Assembly (NCBI GenBank): GCA_039201605.1
Contig: JBCCRO010000018.1
Coordinates: 37,710-101,709, forward strand
DNA length: 64,000 nt
Source of the DNA: CADEDH01 sp039201605
GTDB taxonomy: Bacteria > Actinomycetota > Acidimicrobiia > Acidimicrobiales > SZUA-35
Direction of reading: 5' to 3'
A program made the position numbers and the translations under genes. Shown piece after piece: positions 1 to 7,698 of this stretch; within the stretch, counting starts at the first letter, position 1; each line of letters begins with the position of its first letter. The notes beneath the pieces were generated by a model, which searched no databases, had not been told where the DNA came from, and was given only the letters and a program-made list of their open reading frames with translations.

Positions 1-77
1 GACGGCGTCGTCGTGGTCGAAAAAAACCGGGAAACGCATCAATAAGTCGTAAACGTGCCAGTCGGCCGGGCCGGCGA

Positions 78-761
78 TCAACCAAGTCGGTAGCCGAGTC
101 CGTGCTCGGTGACGAAGTAGGGCTCATCTCCCGGCTGCTCGATTTTGGTGCGGAGCCGGCTGACATAGATGCGCACGTAGTGGGTCTCCCGCTCGTACCC
201 GTCGCCCCAGACGGCTTGCAGGATCTGCTGGTGGGGCACGGTCTTGCCGAGATGCTGGGCGTAGTAGCGGAGCACGCTCAGCTCGGTCCTGGTCAAATCG
301 AGTTCGTCGCCGGCCAACCACACCCGATTGGCGGCCACATTGAACGACAGGTCGCGATGGTTGATGCGCGGCTCGGTCTCGACGTGACTGTCCACCGAAG
401 CCCGCCGGAGCGCCGAACGCACGCGGGCCATCAGTTCCTCCACCCCGAATGGCTTCGTCAAGCAATCGTCGGCGCCGCAGTCGAGCGCAGCGACGATGTC
501 CCGCTCGTCGGCCATGGCAGTAAGCACGATCACGGGCACGTCGCTGAACACTCGGAGCCGACGACAGGTCTCATACCCATCGAGGTGGGGCATCATGATG
601 TCGAGCACGACCAGGTCGACCGGGCTGTGGCGAACGGTCGCCAGCGCCTCCATGCCGTTGGCGCACTCCTCGACCTCGTACTGGCGCGCCTCCAGGTTGC
701 GGCGGACGAAGGCACGCATCGAGGAGTCGTCGTCGACGACGAGTATGCGGGGGGAGGTCAC
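78..761 (-). CDS. OmpR-family DNA-binding response regulator
   Basis: This is the output half of a two-component system: a receiver domain (about residues 4-120) followed by a winged-helix DNA-binding domain (about 130-227). The acidic pocket DDD is at residues 10-12, the phospho-acceptor is Asp54 in LDIMMP, and the conserved Lys lies in the TKPFG motif. The C-terminal YVSRLRTKIE and GLGYRLG stretches are the usual recognition-helix and wing signatures. Its ATG overlaps the stop of the upstream sensor kinase by four bases (ATGA), so the two are translationally coupled. The targets are unknown; the TRAP transporter upstream is the obvious candidate. Confidence 0.93.
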   Translation of the reverse strand: MTSPRILVVDDDSSMRAFVRRNLEARQYEVEECANGMEALATVRHSPVDLVVLDIMMPHLDGYETCRRLRVFSDVPVIVLTAMADERDIVAALDCGADDCLTKPFGVEELMARVRSALRRASVDSHVETEPRINHRDLSFNVAANRVWLAGDELDLTRTELSVLRYYAQHLGKTVPHQQILQAVWGDGYERETHYVRIYVSRLRTKIEQPGDEPYFVTEHGLGYRLG

Positions 762-3277
762 GGTGCCCTCGCCGCCGGTGTTTCGACGGCCGACAACGGA
801 TCGTCGGTGGGAATCGCGAGCTGGAATATGCTGCCGCCGCCGGCTCGATCCTCGACCCGGATCCGCCCGCCGTGGGCGACAACGAACCCGCGGGCGATAG
901 CGAGCCCGAGACCGGTGCCGGCGTGCGGGGCATCGAGGTCGCTGTTGCCGCGGACGAACACCTCGAAGATCGAGGATTTCGCCTCGTCGGGCACACCAGG
1001 GCCCCGATCGAGAACCGAGATACGGATCTCTTCGACCCCAGCGGCAAGATCGGGCCCGGACCCGGGCCGCAACTCCACCTCGACCTCGACCGCCTTGTCC
1101 GGAGGGGAGTAGGTGCAGGCGTTCTCCACAACATTGCGCACGGCGGTGACGATACGGGTCTCGTCCACCAGCACCTCACGGCGGGGAACCGGACCCACCG
1201 TCACCCGGCGACGCTCGGCCCCCACCCCCGCCACGGCGGCGGCAATGATCGAGTCGAGCTCGATCGGCACTCGTCGCAGGTCGAGCATGCCGGCGTCGAT
1301 CCGTCGCATATCGAGCAAGCGTTGGACGAGACCGGTGAGCCGATCGGCCTCGGTGGCGACGAGGTGGAGGAACTCGCGCCGATCGGTCTCCTCCCACTCG
1401 ACGTCCTCGGCCAGGAGCGTGCTGGCGTAGCCCTTGATCAGAGCCAGGGGCGTCCGGAACTCGTGGCTGACGGTGGCGAGCAGGCCGGACTTCATCCGGT
1501 CGAGTTGCCGATCACGAGTAACGTCGGTCCACACCAGCCCCTGGCCGATCTGCTGGTTGCGCTCGTCGGCGACCGTGAGTCGACGGACTCGCCACGTGCG
1601 ATCGGCGCCGTCGTGGTGGCGCAGCTCAAGTTCGCAGAAGCTCTCTGCCGTCGACGAACGCAGCCGCTCCAGCTCGGTAGCCGCCGTCGTCGGCTCGACG
1701 GCGATACCGACCAGCCGGCGGACGACGTCGTCGCCGGAGGGGAGGTCGACCATGTCCAGGGCCGGCTCGCCGCCTGCTGCCAACAGATCGACCATCGTGC
1801 CGTTGGCGTACAGCAGCCGGCCGTCACCGGCCTCGACGAGCAGCCCGTCGTCGACGCTCTCCACGATCGCCGAGAGCCGGGACGACTGCTCCTGCAGGGA
1901 CTTGTCGGTGCGGGCGAACAGCTCGGCGTTGCGCAGCGCGGCACCGGCAATCGAGGCGAAGCTGGCCGACAGCTCTATTTCGTGGTGGGAGTAGGTGTGG
2001 GGGGTCGCCTTGTACAACATGATCACCATCGGTGACTCCAGGGACGACGGCAGCGGCACCGCCAACATGCTGCGATAGCCGAGCCTGCGGGCCAACGACC
2101 GGACCTCGTCAGGTACGAAATCGCTCTCGGTGTCGGCGACCTGGACTGGCGCCTGACTCTCGGAGGAACGGACCGAGGGAAGCGCCGCGTCGTAGATCTG
2201 TGGTCGGAGCCCCCCTCCGTCGACAGCGTCGTGGCCTCGCACGGCGATGGGTGACGAGCGACGATGACGATGATCGAGCTGGATCACCGAAGAGCCGTCA
2301 ACGTCGAGCAGGCGCTCTACGTGCTCCAGCGCCGTGGCCAGCACTTGGCCGGGGTCGAGGCTGCGACCGAGCAGCTCCGCCGCCTGGAGAAGGGCATCGA
2401 TCTCGTTGAACGACGACCTGATGTCGGCCTCGATGGCGGTGACCGCTCGCGCCAGCCGCTTCAGCTCCACCGGCCGGTCGGGCAGCTCCTCCAGCCGGTC
2501 CCGGAGCACCGGCCGCATCTCTCCGCGGACCCGGAGGTCGTCGACCGCCTCCATCAGCGTATTGGTCGAGCGCTCGACCCGACGGCGGAGCACCAGCCAG
2601 AGGCCGACCAATCCCATCACCAGAACGCCGGCCAGACCGGTCATCCACAAGCGCAGAGCGATAGCCGACGCCATGGCCTGCGAGGCCGGGCGATGGACGA
2701 CGAGGGTGGAGCCGTCGGCAGCGGTCGCCGTCGCATGCCACCAGACCCGGCCATCGGATCCCTCCGAGGTGAATTCCTCACGCTCGCCGCTGACGGCGCG
2801 GACGGCGACCACCCGGAGCCAGGCCAACGTAGCTTCATCCGGGACCTCACGCGCCACGATCACCTGCAGCTCGAACGGCGTCGCACTCGTCGACGGTTCC
2901 ATGGGGAAGACGAGCATCGCCTCGCGCCCGGCGGCCGCCGCCAGCTCGGCACGCTGCGACGGGTCGGCCGCCGCCAGTGCAGCGACCAGCTGGCGGTCCT
3001 CGAAGCGTTCCCCCGCCTTGATCCGGCCACTCATGACGATGACGACCACGACGGCGAAAGCGATCACGAGGAGCGCAGTACCCAGCAGGAGGCGCCGGAC
3101 GAGGACGCTCAGTCGACGACCGTCAGCGGGCTCGAACCAGACCTCGGGAATCGACCACTGGGGAGGCACCTCCTGGGCCATGGGCTCGAAGGGTACCAGC
3201 CCCGTCCGGGCCATCTCGGAACGGACGAGCGACGCAGGCTCGGCGCTGATCGACAGGCTCGGTGGTGATGCGTTCAT
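758..3277 (-). CDS. Membrane sensor histidine kinase with GAF and PAS domains
   Basis: The 839-residue kinase has two membrane segments (about residues 50-75 and 212-235) bracketing an extracytoplasmic region. A linker, a GAF domain (about 300-440) and a PAS-like domain starting near IVESVDDGLL follow. The HisKA box SHEFRTPLALIKGY is near residue 605. The HATPase domain shows the N box (NVVENACTYSPP), the G1 box (DRGPGVP) and GTGLGLAIA. I prefer the ATG at 3277, which is preceded by GAGGGGTGG, over an in-frame start 17 codons upstream. It lies downstream of the TRAP genes on the same strand, separated by a hairpin, and is coupled to its regulator. The ligand is unknown. Confidence 0.92.
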   Translation of the reverse strand: MNASPPSLSISAEPASLVRSEMARTGLVPFEPMAQEVPPQWSIPEVWFEPADGRRLSVLVRRLLLGTALLVIAFAVVVVIVMSGRIKAGERFEDRQLVAALAAADPSQRAELAAAAGREAMLVFPMEPSTSATPFELQVIVAREVPDEATLAWLRVVAVRAVSGEREEFTSEGSDGRVWWHATATAADGSTLVVHRPASQAMASAIALRLWMTGLAGVLVMGLVGLWLVLRRRVERSTNTLMEAVDDLRVRGEMRPVLRDRLEELPDRPVELKRLARAVTAIEADIRSSFNEIDALLQAAELLGRSLDPGQVLATALEHVERLLDVDGSSVIQLDHRHRRSSPIAVRGHDAVDGGGLRPQIYDAALPSVRSSESQAPVQVADTESDFVPDEVRSLARRLGYRSMLAVPLPSSLESPMVIMLYKATPHTYSHHEIELSASFASIAGAALRNAELFARTDKSLQEQSSRLSAIVESVDDGLLVEAGDGRLLYANGTMVDLLAAGGEPALDMVDLPSGDDVVRRLVGIAVEPTTAATELERLRSSTAESFCELELRHHDGADRTWRVRRLTVADERNQQIGQGLVWTDVTRDRQLDRMKSGLLATVSHEFRTPLALIKGYASTLLAEDVEWEETDRREFLHLVATEADRLTGLVQRLLDMRRIDAGMLDLRRVPIELDSIIAAAVAGVGAERRRVTVGPVPRREVLVDETRIVTAVRNVVENACTYSPPDKAVEVEVELRPGSGPDLAAGVEEIRISVLDRGPGVPDEAKSSIFEVFVRGNSDLDAPHAGTGLGLAIARGFVVAHGGRIRVEDRAGGGSIFQLAIPTDDPLSAVETPAARAP

Positions 3278-3311
3278 CGTGGCCACCCCTCGGGGACGCC
3301 ATCCGGAAACG

Positions 3312-3348
3312 GTGCCTTCCCCCGGCAAAGGTCGCCGGGGGAAGGCAC
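3312..3348 (-). terminator. Perfect 15-bp hairpin after the TRAP permease gene
   Basis: The arms at 3312-3326 and 3334-3348 are perfectly complementary with a 7-nt loop. The stem lies 76 bp past the permease stop and upstream of the sensor kinase start. There is no clear U-tract, so it may terminate partially or stabilise the 3' end of the transport mRNA rather than act as a classic intrinsic terminator. Confidence 0.6.
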
Positions 3349-3424
3349 TGGTGCTGCATCTCTCTGCTCGTGAGAGCGCACCCTCACCCGGGCCCGCCGT
3401 ACCCGGGGACCATGAGCCCGACGT

Positions 3425-5449
3425 CTAGGCCGGGACAAGATGCTCCGCACTCACCTCCGGAGCGATGCGGCGACGGTTCTGGAGGATGAACAGACCCACG
3501 AACAGGACGAGTCCGACGAGGTTGGCGCCCAGCGACGGCCAGAGCAGTAGACCCACCAGTGGCAGGAGCAGGATGCGCCCCAGCATCGAGAGGTGGTCGA
3601 ACAGGTACCCGGTGAACACCGCACTGAAGGCGTAGAGCCCGAAGAGGCCGAAAGCGAATACCTGGAGCTGCTGGACCACCGAGCCGTCGATGAGCCACGA
3701 GTAGGCGAACAGCAGAGGCATGATGTAGAGCCCCTTGGCGATCTTCCACGACGACACGCCGGTGGCCATCGGCGAGGCACCGGCGATACCGGAGGCCGCA
3801 TACGCCGCCAGGCAGACCGGAGGCGTGACGTTGGAGTCCTGCGACAGCCAGAAGATGATCATGTGGGCGGCGAGGAGCGAGACGCCCATGCCTTCCAACG
3901 CTGGAGCGGCCAGCACCGCCAGCATGATGTAGGCCGCCGTCACCGGCAACCCCATGCCGAGGAACAGTGAGGCGATGGCGATCAACACGATGGCATAGAT
4001 GAGGACGCCACCCGAGAGATCGACGATCAGCTGGGAGAAGGTGATCGACACACCGGACAGGTTGATGGCACCCACGATGATCCCGGCTGCGATGAGCATG
4101 ATCCCGGTCGTGACCATGTTGCGCGAGCCCTGAGCCAGCGAGTCGAGGACGTCGCGGGGCCCCATCTTGTGGTCCCGGCTCAGCCAGGAACTGAGCACAA
4201 CGGCGATGATGGCGAATCCCGCCGAGTAGGTGGGCGTGTAGCCGTAGATCAGCATGCCGACCAGGACTCCGATCGGGATCAGGAAATGTACGCCGCCCCG
4301 CAGGATTCGGCCGATCGACTCGTCCGAGGTCTCGTTCGTCGGCTGGATGTCGTGGCGGTTGGCCTCCTGGTAGACGAAGAACCCAACGGTGGCGAAGTAC
4401 AAGAGGGCCGGCAGAAGCGCCACGCCGATGATCGTCGTGTACGGCAGGCCGGTCCACTGAGCCATGATGAAGGCGCCTGCGCCCATGATGGGTGGCATCA
4501 GCTGGCCGCCGGTGGACGCCGCCGTCTCCACTCCCCCAGCGAAGGTGGGCCTGAAACCGGCCCGCTTCATCATCGGGATCGTGATCGACCCGGTCGACAC
4601 CGTGTTGGCGACCGCACTACCGGAGATCGTGCCCATCAAGCCCGAACCGACAACAGCGACCAGACCGGGGCCGCCTTTGACCCGGTGGGTCATCTTGGCC
4701 GAGAGATTGATGATGAAATCGCCCGCACCCGAGTTGAGCAAGAAGGAGGCGAAGAGGATGAACATGAAGACGAATGTTGAGGAGATCGAGGCGGTGATAC
4801 CGAAGAGGCCTTCGTCGGTGAAGAACATCCGATACAGCACTCGCTGCACCCGCATGCCCCGGAAGAAGAACATGCCGTCGATCAAGCTCCCCCACCACAC
4901 AACGTAGGTGAGGAAGAAGACGGCCAGCAGCGGGATCACCAGCCCGGCGGTGCGCCGCGCCAGCTCCAGCACCAGCACCACGGCGATGGCGGCGAAGATC
5001 AGGTCGGAGGTGATCGGCACCTCGTTGCGCTCGCGGAGCGCATCCTCCATAAGGATCAGGTAGGCGGCGCAGCCGAAGATCAGCAGCCCGAGACCGATGT
5101 CGAGGGCCAAGCCGAACCGCCGAGCACCCTTCTTCCAGCCCGGGTACACCAGGAACCCGAGAAGACCGAGCGAGCCCATATGGATGGCGTTTCGCCACAA
5201 CTCGCTCATGAGGCTGAAGTTGTTGACGTAGAGGTGGAAGACGGCGATGGCGACGGCGATCCCGTAGACCACCTTGCCGAGCAGAGTCCCCTCCAGCTTG
5301 CGGACCGCGGCTTCGGACTCGGCGTCCAGCTCCTTAACCACGTCGCTCTCATCGTCCTCGTGAGGCAGCGCCGCACCATCCCCTGCGGTCACTTCGGCGC
5401 TGCTGGATTCCAGGTCGGGGTCGAGCCCCCCGACGACGTTCTTGTTCAT
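3425..5449 (-). CDS. TRAP transporter fused permease (TAXI type, DctQ-DctM fusion)
   Basis: This 674-residue polytopic protein joins the small and large TRAP membrane subunits. An N-terminal set of membrane helices (about residues 60-190) precedes a DctM-like domain with repeated glycine-rich segments such as GSGLMGTISGSAVAN and GAINLSGVS. Fused permeases of this layout normally pair with TAXI binding proteins, and one lies directly upstream. They use an ion gradient to import small carboxylates. The start at 5449 is preceded by GAAGGA; an earlier ATG 27 codons upstream lacks a ribosome site and encodes a basic, non-conserved extension. The substrate cannot be read from the sequence. Confidence 0.93.
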   Translation of the reverse strand: MNKNVVGGLDPDLESSSAEVTAGDGAALPHEDDESDVVKELDAESEAAVRKLEGTLLGKVVYGIAVAIAVFHLYVNNFSLMSELWRNAIHMGSLGLLGFLVYPGWKKGARRFGLALDIGLGLLIFGCAAYLILMEDALRERNEVPITSDLIFAAIAVVLVLELARRTAGLVIPLLAVFFLTYVVWWGSLIDGMFFFRGMRVQRVLYRMFFTDEGLFGITASISSTFVFMFILFASFLLNSGAGDFIINLSAKMTHRVKGGPGLVAVVGSGLMGTISGSAVANTVSTGSITIPMMKRAGFRPTFAGGVETAASTGGQLMPPIMGAGAFIMAQWTGLPYTTIIGVALLPALLYFATVGFFVYQEANRHDIQPTNETSDESIGRILRGGVHFLIPIGVLVGMLIYGYTPTYSAGFAIIAVVLSSWLSRDHKMGPRDVLDSLAQGSRNMVTTGIMLIAAGIIVGAINLSGVSITFSQLIVDLSGGVLIYAIVLIAIASLFLGMGLPVTAAYIMLAVLAAPALEGMGVSLLAAHMIIFWLSQDSNVTPPVCLAAYAASGIAGASPMATGVSSWKIAKGLYIMPLLFAYSWLIDGSVVQQLQVFAFGLFGLYAFSAVFTGYLFDHLSMLGRILLLPLVGLLLWPSLGANLVGLVLFVGLFILQNRRRIAPEVSAEHLVPA

Positions 5450-5500
5450 CGTGCAGTCCTTCGGTTGCTGTGCGTGCCGGAGGCGCTGTAGGCGCCAAGA

Positions 5501-5545
5501 ACTGCGGGGAGGCCGACAGGGATCGGCCACCGACCTCCCCGCAGT
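5501..5545 (-). terminator. Intercistronic hairpin between TAXI binding protein and permease
   Basis: The arms at 5501-5512 and 5534-5545 are perfectly complementary over 12 bp, with an inner CCGA/TCGG pairing. It sits in the 106-bp gap between the binding-protein stop and the permease start. It probably lowers read-through or protects the upstream mRNA so that the binding protein is made in excess. Confidence 0.6.
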
Positions 5546-5555
5546 GGGGGGAGAG

Positions 5556-6704
5556 CTAGGGGCGCAGCTCGTCGGGGATCTCGAGGCCGACCTCTTCGTA
5601 GTACCGGATCGCTCCCGGGTGGAGAGGCACGGGGAGACCGACGGTGGCCCGCTCGAGGTTCATAGCCCCGGTTGCCTGGTGGATGTTCACCAGAAAGTCC
5701 AGGTTCTCGTAGATGTTCTTGGTGATCTGGTAGACGGTCTCGTCGTCCAGATCTGGATGCACGGCCAGGAATTTCGGCTGTGAGATGGTGTTGATGTCCT
5801 CCTCGACACCGGGGTAGGTCCCGGCCGGGATGACAAAGCGACTCCACACCGGGAAATCGGCGTTGACCGTCTCGATCTGCTCGTCGGTGAACTGCAGCAT
5901 CGTGATGTCACCGCCCATCGTGGCGAAAGCCTGGGTGACGGCGGAGACCGGGGGCCCGGCCGGCGTGTTCATACCTGCGATCCGGCCGTCCTGCAGCGCT
6001 GCGGACGATTCGGAGTAGCCGACCCGCTCAGGCTTGAAGTCGCCATCGACGTCGTAGCCGAGGGCGTTGAGGATAACGGTTCCCGAGGTCTCGGTCCCCG
6101 AGCCGCGCCTGCCGATCGAGAAGGCCTGACCCTTCAGGTTGTCCAGGTCGCTGATGTTGCCGGTGGTGGCGTACTCCGAGTCGACGGTGAAGTGCTCGAC
6201 GTTCTCCCACAGCATGGTGACCGAGCGCATGGTTTGCTCCGGCGCACCCTCGTAGTTGCCCTTGCCCTCCCAGGCCATCGAGCCGAAAAGGCCCTGGAGG
6301 ATGGCGAGGTCGACCTCTCGGTTCTTCAGCAGCTGCACGTTCTCGCCCGACCCGGCCGAGCTGATGGCGTTCATCTGGATGCCGTCGTTCGCCAGGTTGA
6401 CGTTGGTCAGGGTCGAGAGCGCCACGCCGACCGGGTAGTAGGTGCCCCCGGTCGAGGCCGTCGAGATGATGAGCGAGACGTCACCGCCCTCAGCAGGTGC
6501 CGGCTCGGCCGCCTCGGCTGCCTCTGTCGTCTCGGTCGTCTCACCCGCCGACTCGGCGGTGTCGGAGGTGGCCTCTTCGGTCGTCGCCTCCTCGCTGGCG
6601 GTGTCCGCTGTCTCGGTCTCATCGTCGCTGGAGCCGCAGGCTGCGACCACAATGGCGAAAGCCGCCATCAGAACCAACGACTTGAATCTCAGATCTCGGA
6701 TCAT
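5556..6704 (-). CDS. TAXI-family TRAP transporter solute-binding lipoprotein
   Basis: The 382-residue protein begins with a lipoprotein signal ending in VVAAC at about residue 23. A low-complexity linker rich in Glu, Thr and Ala follows (about 25-68). The mature domain starts with SLIISTASTGGTYYPVG, the TAXI-family opening that binds a small carboxylate. Other family marks are NLKGQAFSIGRRGSGTE and the late IPAGTYPGVEEDI segment. It should be lipid-anchored outside the membrane and deliver ligand to the fused permease downstream. GGAGAGG directly precedes the ATG. Confidence 0.94.
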   Translation of the reverse strand: MIRDLRFKSLVLMAAFAIVVAACGSSDDETETADTASEEATTEEATSDTAESAGETTETTEAAEAAEPAPAEGGDVSLIISTASTGGTYYPVGVALSTLTNVNLANDGIQMNAISSAGSGENVQLLKNREVDLAILQGLFGSMAWEGKGNYEGAPEQTMRSVTMLWENVEHFTVDSEYATTGNISDLDNLKGQAFSIGRRGSGTETSGTVILNALGYDVDGDFKPERVGYSESSAALQDGRIAGMNTPAGPPVSAVTQAFATMGGDITMLQFTDEQIETVNADFPVWSRFVIPAGTYPGVEEDINTISQPKFLAVHPDLDDETVYQITKNIYENLDFLVNIHQATGAMNLERATVGLPVPLHPGAIRYYEEVGLEIPDELRP

Positions 6705-7088
6705 TTCCTCTCCTCACTCATGTTCGTGATCTCCACGATTTGTGCCAATAGACCGCAGCAACAGATCTCCGAAATCGCCAAAGACGACAGCCCCACAATG
6801 ACGAAGGGCATGCCTCTTTCGGCGACCGTGGCATAACCTGCTATCGGCCCCTTTTGCCTGAAATCCTCGCTGACTCAGATGGAGGAGTCAGGCGTCACAT
6901 CATCGTACGCTCCGACCCCGAGGTCGTACTTCAACGTTGGATAAATTGGGTCGACCTAGCCGCAAATGAACCGTAAATCGGGCGTCATCGGTCACAACGA
7001 CAAGCGCTCGAGACCACCACGGCACCCGCTCGTCGACGCCGGGTTCCCGGTCGAGGCGGGCGCCGGTCCGACGATCCAGCCGTCGCAG
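6705..7088. other. 384-bp intergenic region upstream of the TRAP operon
   Basis: No convincing gene is present. The stretch is locally less G+C-rich (around 6905-6985) and should hold the promoter of the minus-strand TRAP operon. I could not pick a single -35/-10 pair with confidence. The palindrome GGTCGACC near 6951-6958 is the only short symmetric element I noticed. Confidence 0.5.
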
Positions 7089-7562
7089 CTAGAGCGAGGG
7101 ACGGCCGTCCTTGGGCCGGGCCGTGAACTGTGACCAGGTCGGGATGATGGCCCGCTCGACGATCCGCCAGCCGACGTCGGTCCGCCGGTAGCGGTCCCGG
7201 TAGGTGGCGCCGACCAGGTAGTGGGTCGGTTGGTCGGCGCCGTCGCCCGGGGCGGTCACGTGTTGGGCCTGGAGGTAGCAGCGGCCGGTGGCGTCGTCGC
7301 CGTCGAGCTCGATCAGGTGGGAGCCGACGAGGTGCTGGGTGGTGACGAACTGGGCCAATGCGCTCGACACCCGCCCGATGATCTCGTCGATCCCGGTCTG
7401 ACCGCCGGAGCCGAGCTCGGCGGTGGCGTCGACGGCGAACACCGAGCGCAGGGCCTCGTAGTCCTTGTCGTCGAGGGCCCAGCAGTAGGCGTGGGTCAAC
7501 TCGACGATGGCCTGCCGATCGACGGCGGCGCGCCACTGGTCCTGGAGGTCCTTGGAAGCCAC
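7089..7562 (-). CDS. SnoaL-like (NTF2-fold) protein
   Basis: This 157-residue protein has the pattern of the SnoaL_4 group: an opening RQAIVELTHAYCWALDDKDYEALRSVF, then DATAELG, then a histidine-rich strand TQHLVGSHLIEL and a closing YRDRYRRTDVGWRIVERAI. The family includes polyketide cyclases, dehydratases and small beta subunits of ring-hydroxylating oxygenases; the chemistry cannot be assigned. The start is GTG with no clear ribosome site. It is transcribed divergently from the molybdopterin oxidoreductase. Two related proteins lie at 12264-12758 and 29384-29854. Confidence 0.85.
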   Translation of the reverse strand: MASKDLQDQWRAAVDRQAIVELTHAYCWALDDKDYEALRSVFAVDATAELGSGGQTGIDEIIGRVSSALAQFVTTQHLVGSHLIELDGDDATGRCYLQAQHVTAPGDGADQPTHYLVGATYRDRYRRTDVGWRIVERAIIPTWSQFTARPKDGRPSL

Positions 7563-7698
7563 CGACGAAGGCTGTCACCCCCGGCCCGGGCTTGTCGAAC
7601 AGCGCCGCTCACTTCGAGTCACAACCACCGCCACGACTACGATTGGGAGGTCGGTGGATGTCGCCGTTGCGACACCTCCGCCGAACAAGGGGGAAGCC

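Noticed and set aside
1..77. A-run and flanking sequence at the left end as a terminator
   Set aside because: On the minus strand a T-run follows the response regulator, but I find no convincing stem before it.
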